Assembly: GCF_019670105.1 (NCBI RefSeq)
Contig: NZ_AP023032.1
Location: 2,660,972 to 2,724,971, forward strand
Direction of reading: 5' to 3'
Source of the DNA: Agarivorans albus
Lineage (GTDB): Bacteria > Pseudomonadota > Gammaproteobacteria > Enterobacterales > Celerinatantimonadaceae
DNA length: 64,000 nucleotides
The notes under the pieces were generated by a model, which was not told the origin of the DNA, did not search any database, and saw only the letters and a list, made by a program, of their open reading frames with translations. Each line of letters starts with the position of its first letter. Positions within the stretch are counted from its first letter, which is position 1. Made by a program: the position numbers and the translations under genes. Below, piece after piece: positions 27,855-38,700 of the stretch.

Positions 27855-28736
27855 ATGAAATCACTTTTCTCTTTAACACTAGCTCAGCTAATGAGCGCTG
27901 CAGGCTTATTGTTGATTGTGGGTTGTGAGCAAGATAAAGCCCCCGCCCCCCTATCGCAGGAAACTTTAACATCACCAATAGTCGTTACTGTAAACGGTCA
28001 AAGCATCACCGAAGAGACAGTAGACTTTACTATTAGCCAAATGTTTGGTGAAGATGGGCGTAACCATGCAACCCCAGAACTACGTAATTCAGTGGTTAAC
28101 AGCCTAATAGCCAGTAAAGCAATGAGTATGGCAGTTACCCAACAACTTGACAGCGAAACCGCAAAACAACTTGAGTTAAAAGTAGCTGCATTCAAGGAAG
28201 AATTACTGGTTAAGCAGTTCTTGCAACAAAACGTTACACCTACCCCCGTAAGTTCGGCTATGGTGACTAATTACTACCAACAACACCCCGAAGAATTTGG
28301 TGCAGTTGAACAGTTAAACCTAGAGCTAGCGATTCAAGCAGCCAACACCTCAGAGCAACAACGTAAATTGCTTTTTGCAAAATTAGAGAATTTGCAAAGT
28401 CAACAAGACTGGTCGGCCTCATCAGCTCTTTTTACCCAGCTAAACCTAAGTTTAAAAACAGAGTTAGTAGAAACAAGCTCACTACCAATTGAACTTCAAG
28501 CCATAACCAATAATTTGTCTGTGGGTTCAACATCTAAACCAACACTCATCAATGGCGATGTTTATATATTGCGTTTGTTATCTAAACGACAGTTACCGCC
28601 AAAACCGTTGTCAGAAGTCAGTGTTGACATACGTAAAAGATTAGCCCCCATTCAGCTTAAAAAAGCAGTGAAAGAAGCTTCGGATATAGCCACTAACGCC
28701 GCAACTATTGAATGGAACAACGCGCCTCAACAATAA
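27855..28736 (+). CDS. SurA/EpsD-like lipoprotein with degenerate parvulin domain
   Basis: This 293-aa protein has a lipoprotein signal ending LLIVGC (cysteine at residue 24). A SurA-N-like chaperone region follows (VTVNGQSITEETVDFTISQ at about 40-58, then long helices), with the NYYQQHPEEF linker that normally leads into a rotamase domain. The expected HILI strand is replaced by LNLELAIQ and the GGDLGW loop is missing, so isomerase activity is probably lost. The C-terminal VYILRLLSKRQLPPKPLSEV still resembles the parvulin end. It starts 3 nt after the preceding active-looking paralogue, so the two are likely co-translated. They may work as a pair of membrane-anchored holdases for the giant exported proteins; that is inference. 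Confidence 0.75.
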   Translation: MKSLFSLTLAQLMSAAGLLLIVGCEQDKAPAPLSQETLTSPIVVTVNGQSITEETVDFTISQMFGEDGRNHATPELRNSVVNSLIASKAMSMAVTQQLDSETAKQLELKVAAFKEELLVKQFLQQNVTPTPVSSAMVTNYYQQHPEEFGAVEQLNLELAIQAANTSEQQRKLLFAKLENLQSQQDWSASSALFTQLNLSLKTELVETSSLPIELQAITNNLSVGSTSKPTLINGDVYILRLLSKRQLPPKPLSEVSVDIRKRLAPIQLKKAVKEASDIATNAATIEWNNAPQQ

Positions 28737-28757
28737 CAACCTAGTGAGAATGGCAGG

Positions 28758-31700
28758 ATGCTAGCTCTACCTTTATGGATAAAGAAAACTAGTTCTAAAT
28801 TAATAACTCCATTTAGTTCTACTTCAAGTTTTAGCCGCAGTCTAATACTATTTTCGGCTTGTTTGATGCTGGCAGGCTGTCCGTTCTGGGAAGGTGGCAG
28901 CAAGTCTGCTGCTTTAGTTATTACTCCATTACCAGAAACAACACCCTTTGCCGAAATTCGGCTACACGGTGAAATTGCCAACACCTCAAGCAATGAGCTA
29001 AGGGTTGAAATAAGCCTAAATTCTCAGTTACCTATAAACGCCGAAATAGAAAATCAACAATTTTTCTCTTGGCTAAAGCTTGAACCAGGCCTCAATTCTG
29101 TAGTTGTCACCGCCACTGTTAATGAACGTTATACACTAACTAAGACATTAGAAATTAATTTTCAAGATGACCAAGAAGCTATCCCTACTTACCCTCCAAA
29201 TGATACAGAGGTCATTGGAGACTCAACAACCTTAAGCGGCACATTTTCTAGCACCTGGCCAGCAGAAGACATAACGGTATATATAGACGACCAGCCGGTA
29301 CAATTTGAGTTGATTTCGCAAGTAGCAGCGGCAAGAACAGACAGTGCTTCTAGCCGGGCTTCTAACTCATTTACCTACCATTACCGTTTTACTCACTGGG
29401 TAAGCTTAGTGGACGGAGAGAATAGATTTCAGCTAAAAATTACCAGCCCTGACTCTATCTTTTATAGACTATTCAAATTCTTAGCGAGCATTATTAAGGC
29501 AAATCCGAGTTATTCGATAGATTTAGATCCTGCTAACTCGCCAACCACGCAAAGCCACTATTTTTTACAAGGCACAATACAGCCAAAATCTGGTGAAATA
29601 TCCGATTTAGAGGGTGTAGAGCTACATATAAGCAATACTCAAACCAGCGATTCAATTACGCTCTCAGAGTTAAGTAAACCACAATTTAGTGCAAACATAC
29701 CTCTTATTATAGGTACCAATACCTTAAACGTAGTCGCCAGAAGAAATGGGCGCTCTGTGGCTAATGCTTCGTTAACCATACAACGTGAAATCGGCGACGC
29801 TATAAACAACATATTCCCTCCAAATCAAGCAACCGTAAAGACTTCGCCAACAGCCATTTCCGGCGAAGTATCAAGTACTTGGCCATTGAGCGATATGCAA
29901 CTTAAGGTTAATGACAAGGCCTACCCGCTTTCAAAACTTGATACACCAGAGCTCTTTGCGTTTTCAGTTAGTGACCTTCCTCTTTCCATCGGAAAAAATG
30001 TAATTTATTTCCAGTTATCAACACCAAGCGGTGTAACTAAGCGTGAACACCATATTATTTATCAGCCAGATCCCGATGTTATACCCCCTGCCATTAGCAT
30101 AAATAAACTACCGCGAACCACCACCGCCTCCACAATAAAAATTAGTGGCAAAGTTAACGACCCGGAGGGTGAGCTTGCAGGAATATCTAGAGTAACCGTA
30201 AGTAGCAGCCTGTTTTCGGCGACGTTTGACGCAACACTTTCAAGTGACAATTTTTCTGCCGAAGTTCCCCTCTCTTATGGCGAAAATACCCTCAATGTTA
30301 TAGCAGAAGATTTAAGCGGTAATACCAGCACAGCACAAACCAGTATCAAGCGATTATCGGTGGTATCGTGGAAAAACCTAAGCCCCAGCAATCAAAGTAT
30401 AATTAACGAGCCTTTAGTAACAATATCAGGCGAGTTGCACGTTCCTAAAGAGGCTGTGGTAGATGGAATAAGAATCAACCAAACCTTGGTGAAACCAACG
30501 CTAAATAGTAGCGAGAATGTTTATTATTTTACAGCCAAAAACCTCACTCTAGACTTAGGCTACAACGTATTTACACTTGTCGCACAAGGGCGCAATGTTG
30601 GCACAGCTACCCAACAACTACATCTAGTTTATCAACCACAAGGCCACGCAGAAGTATTACCACCAAGCATACAGATAAACGCGCCTTTAGAGGGAGCGGT
30701 GGTCAATCAAGACGAGTTAACTGTAGCTGCCAGTGTAGTTAGCTACGGCGGTGCAGTAAATGTAAGCATAAACGGCCAAGCGCTCGCAAATAGTGACCTC
30801 ATCTCTTATTCAGAAAACCAACAATTTATAACTCGAATAAACAAAAAACTGTCCTTCCCCGCAAACCAAAACAACTTGGCTATTAATGTCGCAGTTGTCG
30901 ACAGTTTGGGGAACAGCGCTTCAACTACAGTAAATGTAACTAGAGATAAGCAACTGCCAACGATTGCAGTAAACAACTACCTTGCTATACCAGCAGTAAA
31001 CCAAGTAAATCAAAGCACTATTACTATTAGTGGTAGCATTAGCGACAACAACATATCTAGTGCATCTATCAACAACCAAGCACTAAGCTTAATACCTAGT
31101 AATTCGCCCAATCAGTTCTTATTTAGCAGCCAACAAGATATGCCAGTAAATGGCAATTTAGCTGTAGTTATAAGAGCCTTTGATTTTGCCGGTAATCAAG
31201 TCGCTAAAGAGCTCCATTTCCAATCAAGTAGCGGTGTTAACATGAAGCCTTTGCTGCCGCCCAATAATGCTACCTTTATGTTGGCCGAATCAGCCAATCA
31301 AGTTCAAGTCGCGGTAAGTTACAATCAATTGCCACAAAACAGCAGAGTGGCAGCGTGGGTAACGCAACAAGAACCTATAGTACTTAATACCTCGGCTACT
31401 GTTGCCAGCGGCGAGCTTACCTTACCAATGCAAGAAGGTGACGTAACCATTCACTTTGCATTACTAGACGAGGACAACGTAGCATTAGCCAGTGCATCTA
31501 CAAAAGTAAGCCAAGTGGCCCAAGCGTCTGTGCCATTGGTTATACAAAAAGTTAAGCCCGTAAACGGAGCCCAATACGCCGAGCCCAACGAAGCAATAGA
31601 GTTATACTTCAATCAAAAAATTGATTTAAGCCAATTGCAAGTAAGTGTACTAGAAACCCTTAATGGTTATACCTATATAAATAATGACGCACCCGGTACC

Positions 31701-32723
31701 GATTTTTTACAAGCCAAAGGCTATACCCTGCAGCAAGTTTTTAGAAACCGAGAACCCGTTAACTTTAGCCTTGCACAACTGCCAAATGCAACTACCGTTG
31801 CGGTATACCCTAAAACCCCATTGGGCTACGGTGCAAACGTAGAGGTAGAAGTAAATTACAGGGGTAGCACCTTAAGCAGACATCAATTTACTACACGCTC
31901 CCTGCCTACCTTAATCACCGGGGCAGTCAGTGACCAATTTAATCAAACCTTAGCGGGTATTAAAGTCGAAATCCCCGCTTTGCAACTATCTACAACAACC
32001 AATGCCGATGGCGGATTTGCCTTTGGTTACCAACGTGCAGCTAATCAACCACTCGCTACTGGTTCATACACCTTAATTATTAATAGGGCTATGCATACGC
32101 CGGGCATGAGCGAAGAACGCCGCACCATAAACATAAAAGCGCAACGGCGAAACGATCAAGGCATGTTAAGAGTTAGTCAAATTAATACCGCGCTACCCGC
32201 CGAGTTTATAAACAGTGGTAACCAACAAGCGGCGCTTGCTGGTGGAGATGTAAAATTAGACCTAAGTGACGCCATAGTGTTATTCCCTGACGGATTCGAT
32301 AAAGGTACGGTTTACGTTCAGTTAGCGTCACCATCCACCATCAATGCGCCACTTATCAGTGAATTTTCTCCACTTTGGGCGTTTGCAACTCAGCCTAAAG
32401 GCATAACTTTCGAGGGCAGCGTAGCCCTTGACATCAAACTCCCCAAATACCAAGAAAGCTACAACTATTTGCAGTATCTGGGCGAATACATGATGTTAGT
32501 CGCCTACCAACCAGATAAGAGTGTGATAGCACCTATTGGGGTAGCAAAAATAAATGACAATCAACGACTTATTAGCCAACACCCCATCACGCTAGATTCT
32601 CTAGACTACTTGGGTGCTAGTTGGATTCCCCACGAGCTACAAAGCTTGGCCGCAGAAGTTGCTAAGGGAGAGAAAAGCTTGCTTGAACTCACCGCCGCCA
32701 TAACCCAAAACCTGAGCGAGTAA
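28758..32723 (+). CDS. Large Ig-like repeat lipoprotein with Big_5 and carboxypeptidase-regulatory-like domains
   Basis: This 1,321-aa protein has a long, basic N-region and a lipobox LMLAGC with the cysteine at residue 41. GAGAA lies 7 nt before the ATG. Diverged Ig-like units start near residues 142, 352, 541, 632, 732 and 830. The first two share a P-P-N-x-x-x-V opening and an SSTWP strand. A Big_5-like domain (about 929-1050, KPVNGAQYAEPNEAIELYF) follows. Next is a carboxypeptidase-regulatory-like domain (about 1052-1110, SDQFNQTLAGIKVEI, then NADGGFAFGYQ) and an unrecognised C-terminal domain of about 190 residues. It lies 21 nt after the parvulin-like gene and just before the toxin-like gene, so probably the same transcript. 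A membrane-anchored receptor, scaffold or presentation partner for the giant protein or its neighbour is plausible but not shown. Confidence 0.8.
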   Translation: MLALPLWIKKTSSKLITPFSSTSSFSRSLILFSACLMLAGCPFWEGGSKSAALVITPLPETTPFAEIRLHGEIANTSSNELRVEISLNSQLPINAEIENQQFFSWLKLEPGLNSVVVTATVNERYTLTKTLEINFQDDQEAIPTYPPNDTEVIGDSTTLSGTFSSTWPAEDITVYIDDQPVQFELISQVAAARTDSASSRASNSFTYHYRFTHWVSLVDGENRFQLKITSPDSIFYRLFKFLASIIKANPSYSIDLDPANSPTTQSHYFLQGTIQPKSGEISDLEGVELHISNTQTSDSITLSELSKPQFSANIPLIIGTNTLNVVARRNGRSVANASLTIQREIGDAINNIFPPNQATVKTSPTAISGEVSSTWPLSDMQLKVNDKAYPLSKLDTPELFAFSVSDLPLSIGKNVIYFQLSTPSGVTKREHHIIYQPDPDVIPPAISINKLPRTTTASTIKISGKVNDPEGELAGISRVTVSSSLFSATFDATLSSDNFSAEVPLSYGENTLNVIAEDLSGNTSTAQTSIKRLSVVSWKNLSPSNQSIINEPLVTISGELHVPKEAVVDGIRINQTLVKPTLNSSENVYYFTAKNLTLDLGYNVFTLVAQGRNVGTATQQLHLVYQPQGHAEVLPPSIQINAPLEGAVVNQDELTVAASVVSYGGAVNVSINGQALANSDLISYSENQQFITRINKKLSFPANQNNLAINVAVVDSLGNSASTTVNVTRDKQLPTIAVNNYLAIPAVNQVNQSTITISGSISDNNISSASINNQALSLIPSNSPNQFLFSSQQDMPVNGNLAVVIRAFDFAGNQVAKELHFQSSSGVNMKPLLPPNNATFMLAESANQVQVAVSYNQLPQNSRVAAWVTQQEPIVLNTSATVASGELTLPMQEGDVTIHFALLDEDNVALASASTKVSQVAQASVPLVIQKVKPVNGAQYAEPNEAIELYFNQKIDLSQLQVSVLETLNGYTYINNDAPGTDFLQAKGYTLQQVFRNREPVNFSLAQLPNATTVAVYPKTPLGYGANVEVEVNYRGSTLSRHQFTTRSLPTLITGAVSDQFNQTLAGIKVEIPALQLSTTTNADGGFAFGYQRAANQPLATGSYTLIINRAMHTPGMSEERRTINIKAQRRNDQGMLRVSQINTALPAEFINSGNQQAALAGGDVKLDLSDAIVLFPDGFDKGTVYVQLASPSTINAPLISEFSPLWAFATQPKGITFEGSVALDIKLPKYQESYNYLQYLGEYMMLVAYQPDKSVIAPIGVAKINDNQRLISQHPITLDSLDYLGASWIPHELQSLAAEVAKGEKSLLELTAAITQNLSE

Positions 32724-32737
32724 CAAGGATGAATAAT

Positions 32738-35700
32738 ATGTTTTTAGGTTTTGTTAACAAAGCCCAGGTGATGAGCAGTTTTGGCCTGTTTATCATAACG
32801 CTAGCGCTCATAAACTTATGTAATGCTTCTCAATCTAGTATCGTCCAACCACGCCTTAAAACTGGCTATGTATTGGCTAAAACAGTGATCACCGATGAGA
32901 ATGGTGACGCAATCTGGGTAGAGTACAACGAGGATGGTAGCGAAGCTGGTCCTATCAACTTACCCCAAGCCAGTTCACAACTTAAGGTAATCCCTGCCAC
33001 TCATTATTTGAGTCAGCAACTTAAGCTGCAAAACTATTTGATTGCTCACGCCAACGACTTAGGCCGAAGCGCAGAGTTACTATCGGCAGACCAATACAAC
33101 AGTATGACATTTTTAGCTGCTGATAATAAAACTACGCTAGATAAACCTACATTGCTTAAATCAGTAAAAAGCGTTCTTGTACGAGGTCAAGCGGACAGAC
33201 TGAGTAAACCAACAAGCTTAATCCTACTCCAGTTTGATCTTGATTTAAGCCAAGGCTACAGCGTACCTCCAGGAGCCGTCACACTTATTAGCAACCTTTC
33301 AGGGCAAATATTAAGCGCCCACAAAAAAGCAGTAGGACCTCGAGTTGGGTATTACGGTAGTGACGGCAATGTGTCAAATACCGAATTTGACCCAAGCCAA
33401 CATGAGGCCTATGGCGCAGTAAGTGGAATAAGAGTTTCGGTTACTGGTCGTGAGCACGAAGCAGCGATTACAGACAATAACGGAGTTTTCTACTTTCAAA
33501 CCTTGCTCCCATATTGTTCACCTTGGGGAACCCACCATACAGTGCAATTGGCAGCACCAATTCATTATCAAGCCTTCACCCCCAATGGCTCAGCACAACT
33601 ACCCTACTGGATGCTAGTAAACACCTATGACTACTGCATGAGTACGCCCAATTTAGGGCCAGGACTACTACAAAGTGGTGTTCAAAGTGAAATAACGCAA
33701 ATACTCGAAAACATAAATATACCCATCTATAAAGTGCCATTTTTGGTCGACATGATGTCAATCTCTGGACAAATTAGGTTACAAAATGCCGATGACAGCC
33801 CTATAGCAACGTCCTCTCAAACCCGTTACCAAATAACCCCAAAAAACCATGAAGAAATTGCTTCACAAAACTACGACTTTGACGGCGATGGCAAACCCGA
33901 TAAAGCGGTGCTCGGTAAGTGGATTACCGAAGACATCGACGGAGAAATAACGCAGCGGTTTAGCAGTGATTTAGCCGGAGAACCCGCGGAGCTGCAAGCC
34001 GTTTGGTTTAGTACCAATGAAGACCCAGAGTCCCCACCCGACTTAATAAGGCTGATAGACCTAAAAACAAATCTAACCAATAATGGCTTGTTAGAAAGCA
34101 TTAGTGAGCAAGATCTTAAAAATACCGACATATTAGTGTTCAGAGAAAGCACTGGAGAACTCGTTGTCCAACGTCAAGGTTTAAAAGATGGAGAAATGGG
34201 AAGTCACCAAATTGGCTTAAACAATGGGCAAGTTTTTTACCGGGTTACCTTAAGAGGTGTCAATGCTAGTACATTTAGCGTAGGACCAGACTCACCAATT
34301 TTTCAAAAATTTGAAGATTGGACAAGCACCGCAGGCTATACCGAAAACTACCAGCAACGCGAGTCAAATCACCTAAAACCCGGTGAATGGGTGACTATCG
34401 TCGCTATTAACAGAGCAACCGGATATACCGGAACACAGCGTACCCAGCTTACTTCCATCACCAACGGTAACATTGTAGACCCAATAGTATTAAGCCCACC
34501 TAACATCAAAATTTGGGCAGAGCGCAAGTACAATGTTGAAAGTGGTGGCACCCAAGGAGAAAGCAGAGAGTACCTAATTGGTGCCGAGGGGGTAGGCTTA
34601 ACATCAGATGATGAGTTAGTTGTTTATAGCGAATGGTTAGACACCAACAATAATCCACTTCCTAGTGGCTTGGGTGCCGACAACGGTGCAATGTACGGCT
34701 TATCTGGCCGACTAGCCAAAATTGTTGCCCCCAATCTACTCAATGACGCCTCAGGTTCAGGCTTATCAAGCTTTTCAATTAGACCCAACCAACAAACACA
34801 CGTTATAAAGTTTGCTGGTGAAAATGAACCTCCAGAGCACTTTTATATACATCTATCCGGCACTCCATTAAATGAAGGCCCAGACTTTTCTGGAAACAAT
34901 CAAGACCTAGATGGCCGACCAAGCCATCTAGTTCCAATGTTAACACCAAGATACGACGAGCAAGCCAACTTAAAGCAATGGTTAGTCTACAACCAGTTAA
35001 ACAATGCTTACGAAAATGCAGACGATAAAGACGATCTAATCAAACCCAATACACCACAAGAGCTTTACCAATGGTTATACAGGCCGGAGTATCAATTCAG
35101 TCGTTACAATTTTAAGGTTAATGCCGCTGAAACTGTCGATCTAGACACCAATACCAACGGCCAACAAAACCTGCTTGAAAACTCTCGGCCAGTTATTGGT
35201 TCAACCGACGATGTGCTAAACCTTTTGTATTCCCTAACTAACTCTGATTTCGACCGCCTCTCCTCCGTCGACGGCGAACAAACCTTAGTATTAGCTTTAG
35301 GTGAAAGCGAGATTCAACTCACCATTAACGAAAACGGTAAGGTTACTTTCGATGACAACTCTCTAAGTACCTTAAGTAAATTAAATGCCCAAGATATTTT
35401 AGCCTTACGCCTATACACCAATGAAGATGCCGCTAATATTCTATGGGAACTGGCCTTTGAGTATCTACATGTTGATACCGCAATCGCCGGCGATACCTTA
35501 CTTATTGGCGAACCAATGTATGTCACAGCCGATGACCCAACGGTGCCGCTCATAGCAGAGATAAATGGATTAAATGACTCTTTACCACCTCCTGTGCTGC
35601 ACTGGGAAGCTAGCGGTAGTGCTAGTTTAGAAACCACTACAGCGCCAGTGTCACAAGAAGGCGTACAGCTAAACCAGCTAACCTTAGCCCCTATTGCCAA

Positions 35701-38700
35701 TACCCAATCTATCGTGAGCGTAAGGTCAGTAGACGACCAACAAACCAATATTAAGCTGGCACCGGTTATTGTACTACCAGGCGTTACCGAGCATATCTAC
35801 GTCACCGAAACAGGTTATGCCACCGTAGGTGGAGCTACCCAGATAAAACTAGATATTCAAGCCAAAGACGCTCACGGCAACTATGCTGCAAAAAATACTG
35901 GCTTGTCCTTTGTCACTGAAGGCAGCGTAAATATTATCGAGGAAGATGACGCTATAGGAGATTTTGGTCGGGCTAGCATTACCCTTACGGGTGCCGAGTA
36001 CAGTGGCCCTGCATCAATTAAAATTAGAGTCGGTCAAAAAGAACTAGATTACAGCTTCGAGGTAAACCCATTAACACTGGAGTTTCTTGATTTAAGCCCT
36101 ACGGTATACACTGGCAGCCAACAGCCAATTTCCTTACTGGTTACTGATCCTAGCGGTCAGCCTGTGCCTAATGTAGAAGTTATGTTAGACAGTACCTATG
36201 GCTACTTAAACCAAGAGCTAGTGGTAACTAATGACCAAGGTATTGCCTCATCCATCTTTACAGTGCCTACCATTGAAGGACAAGGTCGACTTACCGCTCA
36301 AGTGGGCATGAGTCGTTTTACCATTCACCCCTACTCCGCGGTTCATAAACCTGGCACCAAGGTAAGCGGTAATAGTCATTTCGCGGTACTAATTGGCGAT
36401 AAAAGCCAAGACGGTTTTATTAGCCATACCCGTGACGACGGCAGCCTGGTAAATGTTAACTATTACACCCAGCAAGAAGTGAGTGTTTACGGCGAGGCAG
36501 GCGAAACCGTACAAGTACAACTAGGTAATGTTCATAATCCAGCTATTGCTCCACTCGCCTCCTTCGGCATGAATGGCTTTGATCAAAATATCGAAATCGA
36601 TCAAACCGGCCGTTACCAGCTCTACCCAGAATTTGTAAGCCCAATACAAGATACTCAAATGGGTACCGGTACTAGCTATTACTTTACAGCCCAAAACCAC
36701 GTAGATGGCTTAACAACCAAGCCCAGCCGTTTATTTGCCGACTCCCTACCGGCGTTGCGCCAAGCTAACAACATTGGTTTTACTCTAGAGCTTAAAGCAG
36801 AAGAGCTCACCGGTGAGTTAGTTAACTTAAGCAATGGTATCCAACAGCTATATCTCAACAGTAGTCAGCAACTGGTTTACCAAGTGCGCACAGCCAACGG
36901 CGAATTAAGTATTAAGTCTGACAGCTTAGATGAAAAAAGCTGGTATCAAATTTCGGCTCGCCACTTTAACAACAAAATAGAGCTGTGGGTAAACAACCAG
37001 CAATACTCGCTAGCTACAAACGAAAAATTAGCCATTGATCTGGGCGACAATTCTTTAGAGGTCGGCAAAGGCTTTACTGGCCAACTAAATCGCTTAAAAT
37101 TTTATGATTGGTCCAAACCTCAACTAGCCACCTTTGAAGATGGCTCTATAACTAAGGCAGTCACCGTTGGCAATACCGGCACCGAAAAAGTCATCATTAA
37201 AAGCACTGGCTTAATGAATGCCAACGGTGCTAGCCAGCAGATCCAAAGGGTAGCGGTAAGCTTTAATGATAACGTGCAAGATATCTCCATCATCTCCAGC
37301 GCCCTGTTTACTAACTTAAGTGACTTTCACGTAAACTTTTTAGCCGAAGATATCCCCAAGGTAAACGAGCAACTGGCCTATCAACGCGACAGGGCCTACC
37401 TTAATGGCAACGGCATAAACACCCTTTACGGAGAGCTATTACCCACTGCCCATGCTGGTTGGTTTAGTGAGATGGTAATGAGCGCGGTGAGCTTTATTCT
37501 GCCCATCGAAGACGTAAAAATACTGATAACTCAAATAGGGTATTTGGCGAACGATCCAGAAAAGTTTGATGGCTTAGAAACCACATTAGCCAGCATTAAT
37601 GTAATCACTATTTTCCCCTTAGCCAAACCCTTAAAGCTTGTTACCACACCTTTAAGAGCCATGACTCGCATGTTAAAGAAAATCAATCCTAAATTGATGG
37701 TTCACATGGGTGGCTTTATCGGCAAAGTAGCCAATAAAGCAAAAAGTGGCGACACTAAAATGCTAGAAAACATGCTCCCATTTTTAGCTATAGCGGTACA
37801 AATGTACCTCGATGACGAAGCCCGCGAAGGCATGGTGTTTATGTTTAAAACGGTATCTAGCAGCGATGACTTATTAAACTGGGTAGAGCACCTCGCCTTT
37901 GTGGGCTCGCTGTGGGAAGATGGCCCGGTTAGCACAGCAGCAACTGCGCCAGTAGGCACGCCGTATTACACTGCTAGCTTGCCACTTCCACAAGCTCACG
38001 CCGCTAAGTTATCTATAATGCAAGTGGGTAAATTGGCAGCAATACCACTGGGCAGAAGCTTAACTAAGGTGGCTACAAGCGTTACAGGAAAACAGGCACG
38101 AAGTGTTCCCGAAGCGCTTAAGCATATTCGAGAGGCAGCCCTAGGCGGCCTAGACAATTCATTAACCATTAAAAACTTGGTTAAAAATGGCAGTAGCGGC
38201 TTTTTAAGATCTAGCTTATTTATTATGTCTGCTGCCGGTAAAAACTCCCTGAGAAACTTTTTTAAAGGCCGCACCAACTCGCGTTACACCACTGCTCAAA
38301 TGATGGCGGTATTTACTTATTTAGGTTGGGAAATGTCCTGCGGCGCAGCTCAAGACCCACATACCGAAGACAACGATTTAAAAATTGGCGATACAGTTAT
38401 TACCCCCGAAAGTTTAGGCTGTGGTGACCGAGAGGGCTTAAACAGTCAAATAGCCACAGACGTAGGGCTTAAAATAGCCAAAGTATTTGCCGACTCTGCC
38501 AACGCAAAACTCACCGAAGAGAACTTCAAAAAGGACTCTACCATTGGTATAAGCGGCCACGGAGCCATGTTCCACTTAGTTTTATTGGCCAACTACCAAT
38601 TACAATACCGCTTATTAGGGAATGAAAAAGTAATCGGTTCAGATTTGGGACGCTATATAGCCTTACCTAAAGTGAATGAGTCAGAAAGAACTAAAATTTT

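Noticed and set aside
32738-32840. Possible lipobox at LINLC in the 2,204-aa protein
   Set aside because: The residues before the cysteine do not fit the lipobox consensus; an ordinary signal peptide cut near CNAS is more likely.
35314-35748. Minus-strand 144-codon frame inside the toxin-like gene
   Set aside because: Shadow of the plus-strand gene; no ribosome site or domain.
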